NCBI GenBank assembly: GCA_903848645.1
Contig: CAINGU010000012.1
Coordinates: 1 to 61,121 of the forward strand
Source: an uncultured cyanobacterium
GTDB taxonomy: Bacteria > Cyanobacteriota > Cyanobacteriia > Cyanobacteriales > Nostocaceae
Direction of reading: 5' to 3'
DNA length: 61,121 bases
The position numbers and the translations under genes were made by a program. Within the stretch, counting starts at the first letter, position 1. Each line of letters starts with the position of its first letter. The notes below the pieces were generated by a model, which saw only the letters and a list, made by a program, of their open reading frames with translations, made no database searches and was not told the DNA's origin. Shown piece by piece: positions 43,620 to 52,344 of the stretch.

Positions 43620-44621
43620 TTAGAAATTCATTTCCGCAGCTTGGACTTTTTCTACTTGTTTCTTCTTCAGAACTAGCATTACTTGTGCCAACATCACTAA
43701 ACAGATAAAAGCAACTAACCATGCCACTCTAGAAGAGTCTTGTAAAACGATTTCTGCATCTTTTTGACCAAAACCACCAACATTAGGGTTATTAGTCAAA
43801 GCATCACCATTTTTAACTGCTTGTCCTTCAGTCACAATTAGTTCAGGACCTGCGGGAACTGCATCGGTAACAACATCACCAGTTTCAGTTGTGATGCTAA
43901 TCAGATTCTTAACGTTACCGTCTTCATCTTCTGTTTGAGCAATTTTGGTAATTGTGCCAGCAGCGGAAGCGTTGTAAACGTTATTATTGCTCTTTTCACC
44001 TGTTGGGTAAACTTGTCCACGGCCACGATTACCGCCTACATGAACAGAGTATTTGCCAAAGTGGATATTTTTGTCTGTAGCGGGGTTAGGAGAAAGAATA
44101 GGGAAGACAATTTCTTGATATTCTTCACCGGGTATGGGTCCAACAATGACGATATTGTCTTTTTCATCGCCATAAGGTGTGAATGTTACATCACCCACTT
44201 CTTCCTTCATTTCTTCAGGAATGCGATCTTCTGGCGCAATCTTGAAGCCTTCGGGCAACATTAACACAGCACCAACATTTAAGCCCACCTTAGAACCATC
44301 AGCACCTACTTGTTGCACGCTGGTATCGTAAGGAATCTTAACGATCGCTTTAAATACGGTATCAGGCAGTACAGATTGAGGAACTTCTACTTCTGTAGGT
44401 TTGGCCGCTAGGTGACAGTTAGCGCAAACAATCCGTCCTGTCGGTTCGCGGGGAGTTTCAGGATAGGTTTGCTGCGCCCAGAAGGGATAAGCAGCGGCAG
44501 TTTGTGGTAAGGCTATATCGCTAGTGAAGAAAAAAGTCACGGTAGCGATCGCTATTAGCAATGTATTAACCATCGCTTTAGCAGTGCGAGCTAACCTCGC
44601 AGGTGTAAGGGCATTTCTCAT
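43620..44621 (-). CDS. petA: Cytochrome f (apocytochrome)
   Basis: Haem-bearing subunit of the cytochrome b6f complex that passes electrons to plastocyanin or cytochrome c6. The signal peptide ends at [20 protein letters not shown], where the mature N-terminal tyrosine acts as a haem ligand. The haem motif CANCH follows in [20 protein letters not shown]. The large lumenal domain is complete, and a single C-terminal helix ([20 protein letters not shown]) anchors it. 333 aa. It is co-transcribed with petC upstream (123-bp gap filled by short GGTCAGTAGTCATT repeats). Confidence 0.98.
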   Translation of the reverse strand: MRNALTPARLARTAKAMVNTLLIAIATVTFFFTSDIALPQTAAAYPFWAQQTYPETPREPTGRIVCANCHLAAKPTEVEVPQSVLPDTVFKAIVKIPYDTSVQQVGADGSKVGLNVGAVLMLPEGFKIAPEDRIPEEMKEEVGDVTFTPYGDEKDNIVIVGPIPGEEYQEIVFPILSPNPATDKNIHFGKYSVHVGGNRGRGQVYPTGEKSNNNVYNASAAGTITKIAQTEDEDGNVKNLISITTETGDVVTDAVPAGPELIVTEGQAVKNGDALTNNPNVGGFGQKDAEIVLQDSSRVAWLVAFICLVMLAQVMLVLKKKQVEKVQAAEMNF

Positions 44622-44635
44622 CTCTATAAAGTCAT

Positions 44636-44692
44636 TTGTCAGTGGTTATTGGTCAGTAGTCATTGGTCAGTAGTCATTGGTCATTGGTCAAG
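44636..44692. repeat. Short tandem repeats between petC and petA
   Basis: The units TTGGTCAGTAGTCATTGGTC are repeated about three times inside the petC-petA intercistronic space. They are of the short-tandem-repeat type found throughout this window. Confidence 0.75.
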
Positions 44693-44744
44693 AGTTGATT
44701 AAAAGCCCTAGCTTGTTGACTTAAGACTAATAACTCAGCACTAT

Positions 44745-45284
44745 TTAAGCCCACCAAGCGGCATCCCCGGTGCGGAAGTCTGTTTCTGTCCAAGGTGTTA
44801 ACAGAATCTTATCTTCTGCCACTTTGGCATGAGCCAGAGGCAAGGATTTTGGTGCAGGACCACGAATTACTTTACCAGTAGCGTCATATTGTGAACCATG
44901 GCAAGGGCATTTAAACTTATTCTCAGCCACATTCCAAGGAACAACACAACCTAAGTGGGTACAAATAGCATTAATCCCGTAGTCAGTGATCGCTTCTTTA
45001 CTTTCCACTACAATATAGGTAGGATCTCCCTTGAGTCCTTGCACCAAAGTGCGATCGCCCACATTATGGCTATCCAGAAACTGACTAACTAACACATCGT
45101 TACCCAATTCGTTCTTAGCTACTGTACCGCCACCAGCGCCACCACTAGCAGGAGGAATAAAGTAGTTAACAACAGGGTACAATGCACCTAAAGCTACTCC
45201 GGTAACAGTCCCGAAAGTGAGCAGGTTCATGAATTGACGACGACCCATATCGGGAACATCTGCTGATTCAGAAAATTGAGCCAT
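44745..45284 (-). CDS. petC: Rieske iron-sulfur protein of cytochrome b6f
   Basis: Carries the 2Fe-2S cluster that accepts electrons from plastoquinol. The N-terminal anchor ([20 protein letters not shown]) follows a twin-basic GRRQF sequence suited to Tat export. The glycine-rich hinge ASGGAGGGT precedes the soluble domain with cluster motifs CTHLGC and CPCHGS, both complete. The frame extends upstream to 45368, but the ATG at 45284 with GGAG just before it gives [20 protein letters not shown], the usual start (179 aa). First gene of petC-petA. Confidence 0.97.
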   Translation of the reverse strand: MAQFSESADVPDMGRRQFMNLLTFGTVTGVALGALYPVVNYFIPPASGGAGGGTVAKNELGNDVLVSQFLDSHNVGDRTLVQGLKGDPTYIVVESKEAITDYGINAICTHLGCVVPWNVAENKFKCPCHGSQYDATGKVIRGPAPKSLPLAHAKVAEDKILLTPWTETDFRTGDAAWWA

Positions 45285-45507
45285 AATCTCCGCGCTGTTT
45301 GTGTAATTTATTAAGCATTTTGACAAGAGTACCAGCACAAGAGCCACTCTTATCTGAATCGAAATCATAATGCCCGCAGCGATGCCATAATTCTTAGTTG
45401 CAAGACATAGTGAGCATCTTTTCTGTTAGCATTACATTTCTTTATATCCTTATCATACTGGAGTCACGGAACTTAACACCATAACTAAATGTAAAATCTA
45501 AATAAGC

Positions 45508-45598
45508 ATAGGGAACAGGGAACAGGGAACAGGGGAAGACAATTTTCTCCAATGACCAATAGCAAAATCCAAAATCCAAAATCCAAAATCCAAAATTG
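45508..45598. repeat. GGGAACA and AAATCCA tandem repeats upstream of the DUF3067 gene
   Basis: GGGAACAGGGAACAGGGAAC at about 45509 is followed by AAAATCCAAAATCCAAAATC at 45560-45597. The second array (period 9) ends directly before the ATG at 45601, so it replaces the normal ribosome-binding region. Confidence 0.8.
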
Positions 45599-45600
45599 CT

Positions 45601-45909
45601 ATGACCGGAAAGGAATTACGTCAACTATTGATTGATAAATGGGGACAGCCTTATGATGTTCAGTTTCGCCGCACCCAGGGTAAAATATTCCTGCAAATCA
45701 TGTGGAAATACTTTGGCCAAGCTTCCTTCCCCTTAAGCGAAACAGATTACCAAGATCATTTAGACAGCATTGCTAATTATCTCAATGCTTTAGGAGGAAC
45801 AGAACAAGTACAAAGTTTTATTACCAAAACTAAAGAACGCCCCCGTCTTGGTAAAGCAGTTAGCATCCCACTTGATTTGGGTGAACGTGCTTCAGAATGG
45901 ATTATTTAA
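45601..45909 (+). CDS. DUF3067 family protein
   Basis: 102-aa soluble protein conserved in cyanobacteria and plastids, of unknown function. The family pattern is seen in MTGKELRQLLIDKWGQPYDV, LQIMWKYFGQASFPLSETDY and the end SIPLDLGERASEWII. The start at ATG 45601 lacks a Shine-Dalgarno site because a tandem repeat runs up to the codon. Monocistronic. Confidence 0.85.
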   Translation: MTGKELRQLLIDKWGQPYDVQFRRTQGKIFLQIMWKYFGQASFPLSETDYQDHLDSIANYLNALGGTEQVQSFITKTKERPRLGKAVSIPLDLGERASEWII

Positions 45910-46123
45910 AAATTAGGATACAGTAAGTGAGTTCAACATAAGATATAAAAAAATTAACGGCATAAAATAAGATATCTGTTACTATCTACACTTATGGTGC
46001 TAGGTCAACACAGTATTAATAAGGCTAGGATTATGGGATGGTTTGAGAAGCCTGGAATGCTCTAGGTAAATTATGTCAATTTTTACGAGATGCTACGAGA
46101 ACACAGTGCAGGGGACGTAAGCT

Positions 46124-48406
46124 GTGCGAATTCCGCTCGATTACTACCGAATTTTAGGATTACCGTTAGCGGCCAGTGAGGATCAACTGCGACAGGCATA
46201 CAGCGATCGCATTGTCCAACTGCCGCGACGGGAATATTCAGCTACATCTATTTCTTCTCGCAAACAGCTGATTGAAGAAGCTTATATGGTTTTATCCGAT
46301 GTCAAGGAGCGTAAAGCCTATGATCAGCTTTATTTAGCTCACGTTTATACACCTAACCCAACTGCTGATAAAGTTCCATCAGAAACCCTAGTAGATAAAA
46401 ATTCCCCAGATCAAGATGCTCAAACTCTCAGCATCGAGATCACCCCAGAGAGACTAGTTGGCTCTTTGTTAATTCTCCAAGAGCTAGGAGAATATGAATT
46501 AGTATTAAAACTTGGTCGTCCATACTTAGTTAATAAATCCAGTCCAGTTGGTGTCAAAACAGGTCATCGTCGTCCCCTGGCGGCAATTCCCGAAAACCCA
46601 GACTTACCAGATATTATCCTCACTGTATCCTTAGCTTGTCTAGAACTAGGAAGGGAAGAATGGCAACAAGGTCACTATGAAAATGCGGCAGTATCATTAG
46701 AAACTGGTGAAGAATTATTAGCGCGGGAAGGATTATTTCCCACCGTTCGCGCCGAAATGACGGCTGATCTTTATAAACTGCGTCCTTATCGGATTTTGGA
46801 ATTATTAGCACTACCACAAGCACAGATTGCCAAACGTCGTCAAGGTTTGGAATTATTACAAAGCATTTTAGAAGATCGTGGCGGTATTGATGGCACTGGT
46901 AATGATCAATCAGGGTTAAACATAGATGACTTTTTAAGATTTATCCAACAAATTCGTCATTATTTAACAGTATCGGAACAGCATAAACTCTTTGAATTAG
47001 AAAGTAAACGTCCCTCAGCCGTAGCTACATATTTAGCAGTATACTCCTTAATCGCCAGAGGTTTTGCCCAACGTCAACCAGCTTTAATTCGCCAAGCCAA
47101 GCAAATGTTAATGCAATTAGGCAAACGTCAAGATGTGCATTTAGAACAATCACTTTGTGCTTTGCTCATGGGACAAACCGAAGAAGCTACCCGTGTTTTA
47201 GAACTAAGTCAAGAATATGAAGCTTTAGCTTTTATTCGGGAAAAATCCCAAGACTCACCAGACCTATTGCCAGGACTATGTTTATATAGTGAACAATGGT
47301 TACAGCAAGAAGTATTTCCCCATTTTCGGGATTTAGCAAAACAGCAAGCCGCCTTAAAAGATTACTTTGCCGACAAACAAGTACAGGCTTATTTAGAATC
47401 TTTACCCACCGATGCCCAAATTACAAATGAATGGGCAGTGATTAATCATCAATCTTTTCCCCAACCAGATATTAATCATTCTCATCACCACAGTAATAAC
47501 ATCGCAGAAACACCCCAATATCATCACCAACCATCTAATCCTGAATTACCACAAACACATCCCCGAATTCAATTTGCATCTAACCAGGTTTCCATACCAA
47601 GATCGAATCATACAGCTACAAATGGCAGTGTGGGAAATAAAGCATCACAAATACCCTTAACACCAATAGCAACAACCCCCAACAGAAACCCAAATCAACG
47701 CCATGGAACTTCTCAAGCAGTTACAAACCAGCAGATACCAAAACGCAGACGACGTAAACCCAACGTCAATAACATTCCACAACGTTTTTTACAATCTCAA
47801 ACTAATTTTCTCAATGGACTAGATCCAAAAACACGCTTAGTTTGGCTAGTTTTATTGTCATTAGGAGGATTATTAGTTTTTTCTTTATTAGTATCAATAA
47901 CTTTTGGCTTAGTAAAAAATATCTTCTTTCCCGGTTCATCATTACAGGGAGAACAGTTAGCTATACAACTAAATCAACCACCAACAACCATTCCTGACCC
48001 CAACAGCCCAACCGAATCAAACAACGCAGAACTGACAAAGGAGACAGCAAAGGAAGTAATTGAAACTTGGTTATCTGCTAAAGCCGCAGCTTTAGGGAAA
48101 GACCATAAAATAGATGGTTTAAATGAAATTTTAACAGGTGCAGTTTTATCCCAATGGCAATCAGTAGCCCAGCAAGAACAAGAAGATAAACGCTATCGCC
48201 AATATAAACATAATGTAGAAGTATTATCTGTATCTAAAAAAGACACGGGCAAAGATAATGTATCCGTAGACGCTAAGGTACAAGAAGTTACCCATTTTTA
48301 TCAAAATAGTCAGTCAAAAAAGTCTTCTGATGAAAACTTGCGTGTTCGCTATGATTTGGTTCGCAAAGAAGGTAAATGGCTGATTCAGCGAATGTCAGTG
48401 ATTTAG
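46124..48406 (+). CDS. ftn2: Cell division protein Ftn2/ZipN (ARC6-like)
   Basis: Scaffold of the cyanobacterial divisome, homologue of chloroplast ARC6, that tethers FtsZ to the inner membrane. The N-terminal J-like domain (residues 1-70) begins RIPLDYYRILGLPLAASEDQ; the HPD motif of true DnaJ is absent. A helical region of about 350 residues follows. A low-complexity Asn/Gln/Pro/His-rich linker covers about 440-560. The membrane helix is LVWLVLLSLGGLLVFSLLVS near residue 575, and the C-terminal domain (about 640-760) is the ARC6 IMS type. Start GTG at 46124. 760 aa, normal length. Confidence 0.94.
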   Translation: MRIPLDYYRILGLPLAASEDQLRQAYSDRIVQLPRREYSATSISSRKQLIEEAYMVLSDVKERKAYDQLYLAHVYTPNPTADKVPSETLVDKNSPDQDAQTLSIEITPERLVGSLLILQELGEYELVLKLGRPYLVNKSSPVGVKTGHRRPLAAIPENPDLPDIILTVSLACLELGREEWQQGHYENAAVSLETGEELLAREGLFPTVRAEMTADLYKLRPYRILELLALPQAQIAKRRQGLELLQSILEDRGGIDGTGNDQSGLNIDDFLRFIQQIRHYLTVSEQHKLFELESKRPSAVATYLAVYSLIARGFAQRQPALIRQAKQMLMQLGKRQDVHLEQSLCALLMGQTEEATRVLELSQEYEALAFIREKSQDSPDLLPGLCLYSEQWLQQEVFPHFRDLAKQQAALKDYFADKQVQAYLESLPTDAQITNEWAVINHQSFPQPDINHSHHHSNNIAETPQYHHQPSNPELPQTHPRIQFASNQVSIPRSNHTATNGSVGNKASQIPLTPIATTPNRNPNQRHGTSQAVTNQQIPKRRRRKPNVNNIPQRFLQSQTNFLNGLDPKTRLVWLVLLSLGGLLVFSLLVSITFGLVKNIFFPGSSLQGEQLAIQLNQPPTTIPDPNSPTESNNAELTKETAKEVIETWLSAKAAALGKDHKIDGLNEILTGAVLSQWQSVAQQEQEDKRYRQYKHNVEVLSVSKKDTGKDNVSVDAKVQEVTHFYQNSQSKKSSDENLRVRYDLVRKEGKWLIQRMSVI

Positions 48407-48415
48407 ATGTTTTTT

Positions 48416-48464
48416 TCAGTTGTCAGTTGTCAGTTGTCAGTTGTCAGTTGTCAGTTGTCAGTGG
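48416..48464. repeat. Heptamer tandem repeat (TCAGTTG)n
   Basis: Seven consecutive units of TCAGTTG follow the ftn2 stop codon within 10 bases. This is a classic short tandemly repeated repetitive sequence of heterocystous cyanobacteria. Confidence 0.95.
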
Positions 48465-48701
48465 TTAAATCTACTCCTCTTCCCTGTTCCCTGTTATAAA
48501 TGTCATCAAATTTTGACAAAACTCCCCTAGCTGAAATCTCTATGTTAAGATTTCATGACATTTTGATCCCCGCAGGGCTGATAATTACGTGAAATAGAAT
48601 AAAACCTATCTTTAGACCCCTTGATCCCTAGATAGTTTTACTGGTTAATATTTACTTAACAACTCTTTGCAATCTCAAAGAAATGCAAAAATTATGCATA
48701 A

Positions 48702-48813
48702 CTAGTAGTTTGTCAAGATAAAAATGATGGACTGTAGTGTGAGCGTCTCGCTCACGCGGGCAAGATGCCCGCACTACCAAAAACCCGTCAAAATAAATTT
48801 GACAGACTACTAG
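48702..48813. repeat. MITE-like element with CTAGTAGT(T/C)TGTCAA ends
   Basis: The left end CTAGTAGTTTGTCAA (48702-48716) and the right end TTGACAGACTACTAG (48799-48813) are inverted repeats with one mismatch. The core has two hairpins, GTGAGCG...CGCTCAC and GCGGGCAAGATGCCCGC. 112 bp, no coding capacity of its own. It sits in the 570-bp space between ftn2 and the DUF4912 gene. Confidence 0.8.
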
Positions 48814-48976
48814 GAATTTAGAGAGGTTGCTATCCTCATAAAAAAAACAAACAGTAAACAAATTTAAAACTGGGGCAACCAGAAGTCAGTAATAAAAAAA
48901 TCTGGGTAGATGATATTTTATCAACCTTTTTTTAACCCGGAAAAACTTACCTTTCAAATTACTGGAGTCCAAATTA

Positions 48977-50224
48977 ATGGTAAAAGAACGCCCACCGCTA
49001 GAGGAGATGACACTACGGCAATTACGGAAAGTTGCCAGTGAATATTCTATATCTCGCTATAGCCGAATGCGTAAATCGCAATTATTAGCATCAATTGAAG
49101 ACGTTCAGCGTAGTAAATTCTCAATCAGTTCATCCCCTAATCTGGAGGCACAAGAAACAGTGGAAGCAGCAAAATTTGAGCTAGGTCAAGAAGATCGGAC
49201 TGGTGGTTCTCTCGCTGATGTTGATGAAGCACTAGCCGATTTACCCGCTGGTTATGGTGACAGCCGGATAGTTTTATTACCCCGCGATCCTCAATGGGCT
49301 TATACTTACTGGGATATTCCTAACGACCATAAAGAAGAACTGCGTCGTCAAGGTGGACAGACCCTAGCATTGCGGATTTATGATGTCACCGACGTTGATC
49401 TAGATTATCAAAGTCCCCACAGTATTCAAGAATACCCTGCTGATGAACTAGCCAGAGAATGGTACTTACCAATTCCCGTGAGCGATCGTGATTATGTGAT
49501 AGATGTCGGTTATCGCACCGCTGATGGTGGTTGGTTAGTATTAGCACGTTCCGCTAGAGTGCATATTCCCCCCGTCTATCCTTCTGATTGGATTGAAGAT
49601 GTCTTCATCACTGTAGACTTTGAAGAAGACCTTCGCGCTAAGACCTTCTATGAACTAGTTCCCCCATCGAAGAAATTACCAACTGCTGCTTCTGCTGGTG
49701 GTGGAAACCCCATTTACGAACAAATCTTTGATCTAGCCGAATCTGCTGAAGCTCAACGAGTAGCAGGTTCTATCTTTGGTTCTATGCAGCACGTTCCTGG
49801 TTCTGCTGCTCCAGAACAAGCTCTCAGTTCCTACGTTTTCCCATCTGGTGTAGGTATGTGGGCTGTTCCTAACGTATCTGGTTTAACCATGTCCGGTGTG
49901 GGGATGTCTGGTGTCGGTTTCTCCGCTTCCGCTGTTCCTGTGCGTCCTCGCAAATTCTGGTTAGTTGCTGATGCTGAATTGATTGTTTATGGTGCAACTG
50001 AACCTGACGCAACTGTAACTATTGGTGGTCGTCCGATTAAACTCAATTCCGATGGTACATTCCGCTTCCAAATGTCCTTCCAAGATGGTTTAATTGACTA
50101 CCCAATTCTAGCGGTTGCGGCTGATGGTGAACAAACCCGTTCTATTCACATGAAGTTTGAGCGGGAAACACCTTCTCGTCATACTAACACCAAAGATGAA
50201 GCTGTTCTGGAATGGCTTGCATAA
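48977..50224 (+). CDS. DUF4912 domain protein with N-terminal SAP/Rho-N-like domain
   Basis: 415 aa, soluble. Residues 8-45 (LEEMTLRQLRKVASEYSISR, MRKSQLLASI) form a Rho-N/SAP-like helical domain that usually binds nucleic acid. Residues about 90-205 are DUF4912 (RIVLLPRDPQWAYTYWDIPN, LALRIYDVTDV, YVIDVGYRTADGGWLVLARS). A glycine- and methionine-rich linker (about 270-315, GLTMSGVGMSGVGFSA) leads to a second beta domain (about 320-400, VYGATEPDATVTIGGRPIKL). The function is unknown. A hairpin after the stop probably terminates transcription. Confidence 0.8.
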   Translation: MVKERPPLEEMTLRQLRKVASEYSISRYSRMRKSQLLASIEDVQRSKFSISSSPNLEAQETVEAAKFELGQEDRTGGSLADVDEALADLPAGYGDSRIVLLPRDPQWAYTYWDIPNDHKEELRRQGGQTLALRIYDVTDVDLDYQSPHSIQEYPADELAREWYLPIPVSDRDYVIDVGYRTADGGWLVLARSARVHIPPVYPSDWIEDVFITVDFEEDLRAKTFYELVPPSKKLPTAASAGGGNPIYEQIFDLAESAEAQRVAGSIFGSMQHVPGSAAPEQALSSYVFPSGVGMWAVPNVSGLTMSGVGMSGVGFSASAVPVRPRKFWLVADAELIVYGATEPDATVTIGGRPIKLNSDGTFRFQMSFQDGLIDYPILAVAADGEQTRSIHMKFERETPSRHTNTKDEAVLEWLA

Positions 50225-50267
50225 CTTGTGTATCTGAAGATTAACCATAACTGCAAATATTAATTTT

Positions 50268-50300
50268 ACCCGCTATAGTATTCCTGTAGCGGGGTTTCTA
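50268..50300 (+). terminator. Terminator downstream of the DUF4912 gene
   Basis: CCCGCTATAG (50269-50278) pairs with CTGTAGCGGG around a short loop and is followed by GTTTCT. One mismatch in the stem. It lies about 45 bp after the stop codon. Confidence 0.65.
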
Positions 50301-50344
50301 TCATTAAAATATAATATCTCAATCCCTAAAACCAAAATTTTCTT

Positions 50345-51124
50345 CTACATATATCTAGTCAATTGCACCCGGTAGCGATCCTTTTTAGTAACGGCAATTT
50401 CCCCAACTTCCAACCGTCCTTTCCCGCGAATAGCGATTAAATCCCCTGATTTAACCTGGGAACTGGCTTGGGTGACTTCCTTCCAATTGACACGCACATC
50501 ATTAGAGTCAATTAAATCTACCATTTTACTGCGGGACATCCCAAACCCAGCCGAGGCCACCGCATCTAACCGCAAAGAAGCTTCCACAGTTGTTAATTCT
50601 TTTTTCTTCGGTTCTCGGATTTTTAACTCATTAATATCAATGCGTTGAGTTTTCACTGGCACAGAACGTACCTGTTTTAAACTCATCTCTAAAAATTCTA
50701 CCAATTCAGGCACAACAATCACCTGCGCCCCTCTTTCCCCCAACACAATCACATCTCCCGTTTTTTCCCGGACAATTCCCGTTCCCAGCATTGCACCTAA
50801 AAAATCTCGGTGATTTGCCGTATCAAACAAGAAATTACCAGCAATTTCTAAAGCAGTGATAGCAACTTGAGACTGATCTAATGGTAAATCAGAACGAGCG
50901 ATCGCCATCCTTTGTCTTTCCGCTTGGGGATATCCACCCCACGCTACCGAATGCACCTCTGTTAAACGGCTAAATACCCGTTGAATTTCCGCTAACTCTG
51001 GCGGAGATAAAAAATCTGTAAATACCACTTCCCACGTCTTTATAGCTTGATCTGCTTGATCAATTACACGGGCAACAGTATCGCGGTTTTCAACACCTTT
51101 TAAAAGTTCTTCTCTAGGTAGCAT
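50345..51124 (-). CDS. Photosystem II S4 domain protein (YlmH-like)
   Basis: 259-aa RNA-binding protein of a family conserved in cyanobacteria and plants and reported to be linked to photosystem II assembly or repair. The N-terminal part has FTDFLSPPELAEIQRVFSRL and VHSVAWGGYPQAERQRMAIA. The S4 domain near residues 185-250 begins LRLDAVASAGFGMSRSKMVD and continues RVNWKEVTQASSQVKSGDLI. No signal peptide. It stands alone. Confidence 0.88.
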   Translation of the reverse strand: MLPREELLKGVENRDTVARVIDQADQAIKTWEVVFTDFLSPPELAEIQRVFSRLTEVHSVAWGGYPQAERQRMAIARSDLPLDQSQVAITALEIAGNFLFDTANHRDFLGAMLGTGIVREKTGDVIVLGERGAQVIVVPELVEFLEMSLKQVRSVPVKTQRIDINELKIREPKKKELTTVEASLRLDAVASAGFGMSRSKMVDLIDSNDVRVNWKEVTQASSQVKSGDLIAIRGKGRLEVGEIAVTKKDRYRVQLTRYM

Positions 51125-51241
51125 GAAATTATAGGAGTTAGGAGGTAGGGGCGCAGGGACTGCGCCCAGTCAGGAGTCAGGAGTCAAGAGAAATAAAGAA
51201 GGAAGAAGGAAGAAGGAAGAAGGAAATTACCCAATTACCAA

Positions 51242-51745
51242 TTAATTAGTTTCAGCATAACCTTGAATATTTTCTGGTTCAAACTGGCGTAAAATCCGAG
51301 TAGCTTGACGAGTCAGATTTTCTGAACCCTGCACCACAATTAAATACTTACCTGCATCCAAGCGATTGCGATAGGGTAAAGCATCACCACCACCCTCAAA
51401 TAAACCAACGCCACCACCTACAAATACGCTACCCATTGCACCGCTACCAGCGCCCAGAATGCCGCCAACTACATGATTTCCAATTTCTCCAGCCCATGCG
51501 AAGGTATCTAAACCGGTGATCAGGCTGAAGGTAAAACCAGAAAAAAAGCCAAATGGTACTAACCAAATCGCCATGAGCTTGACTTGTTTTTTCGCTTGTT
51601 CTTTGGGATCAATTAAACCAAACTCATCAGCACTTTTGTATCCTCTACCGAGAATAGTGCCATTTATCCCTTCTCTTTCTAAAGCTAAATCAGCGGCTTC
51701 GGCTTGGATGCGATCTGATAACACAGCAACAAGATAATTCATCAA
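51242..51745 (-). CDS. Conserved membrane protein with glycine-rich segment
   Basis: 167 aa. The N-terminus (MMNYLVAVLSDRIQAEAADL) looks like an alpha/beta fold of the kind seen at the start of DUF1269-type or general-stress proteins. Two hydrophobic stretches (LMAIWLVPFGFFSGFTFSLI and the glycine-rich HVVGGILGAGSGAMGSVFVG) suggest a membrane hairpin. The C-terminus (YLIVVQGSENLTRQATRILR) returns to a soluble alpha/beta form. I do not recognise a precise family or function. Confidence 0.75.
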   Translation of the reverse strand: MMNYLVAVLSDRIQAEAADLALEREGINGTILGRGYKSADEFGLIDPKEQAKKQVKLMAIWLVPFGFFSGFTFSLITGLDTFAWAGEIGNHVVGGILGAGSGAMGSVFVGGGVGLFEGGGDALPYRNRLDAGKYLIVVQGSENLTRQATRILRQFEPENIQGYAETN

Positions 51746-51800
51746 TTTTAAATTAGTGTTTAAATTAAACTTGACCTACAAGTATATTTACAACCCAGGA

Positions 51801-52184
51801 TTAATCTGACTTTAGCAAATCTAAAGGCTCACAAAAATTGTTTACACCTTGTTTCAGAATATAAATTAAAACGGGTGTAGCCAGACTTTTGGGAAAACTC
51901 GGTATTGTCCTTAGATGTCCTATCATCTCTTGAATTGACCCATTTAACAAGTCTTCTCGATATTCTTGTTCACAAATTACCGCTCGCCACTTTTTGGCTA
52001 AAGCATCCAACCACTCGGCATTTGTTTGTTCTGGTTCTTGTCCAGCCCGAATAGCCAGAGTCATTACTGCATCTTCTAAATCTCCATCGCAATCCTCTAT
52101 TAAGTCTAATGCTTCCATTGCTTGAGGATCATCTACCATAAGGGAACGAAATTTTGCTATCTCTTGTAATGTAACTGTAGTCAT
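51801..52184 (-). CDS. Conserved hypothetical protein, 127 aa
   Basis: Soluble, helical and acidic at the N-terminus (MTTVTLQEIAKFRSLMVDDP, LDLIEDCDGDLEDAVMTLAI), with a C-terminal helical part (FPKSLATPVLIYILKQGVNN) that is moderately hydrophobic but not a clear membrane span. The composition suggests a cyanobacterium-specific protein; I cannot name a function. It lies 56 bp upstream of the membrane protein gene on the same strand, so they may be co-transcribed. Confidence 0.7.
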   Translation of the reverse strand: MTTVTLQEIAKFRSLMVDDPQAMEALDLIEDCDGDLEDAVMTLAIRAGQEPEQTNAEWLDALAKKWRAVICEQEYREDLLNGSIQEMIGHLRTIPSFPKSLATPVLIYILKQGVNNFCEPLDLLKSD

Positions 52185-52225
52185 GAGTTTTTGACTAGCC
52201 CAGGTTTGAAAACTATTTTACAGCA

Positions 52226-52340
52226 TTGGGGATTGGTGATAGGTAACTGGTAACTGGTAATGGGTAATTGGTAAATATTCTTTCCCTATGACCCATTACC
52301 TATTCCCTATGACCCATTACCTATTCCCTATTACCTATTA
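52226..52340. repeat. Tandem GACCCATTACCTATTCCCTAT repeats
   Basis: CCTATGACCCATTACCTATT occurs about three times with drift, preceded by GGTAACTGGTAATGGGTAAT, its rough complement. The two parts could form a long imperfect stem downstream of the TolC gene. Confidence 0.7.
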
Positions 52341-52344
52341 CCTC

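Noticed and set aside
48652-48861. Minus-strand open frame of 69 codons
   Set aside because: It lies over the CTAGTAGT-ended palindromic element and translates the hairpins; no family features or ribosome site.
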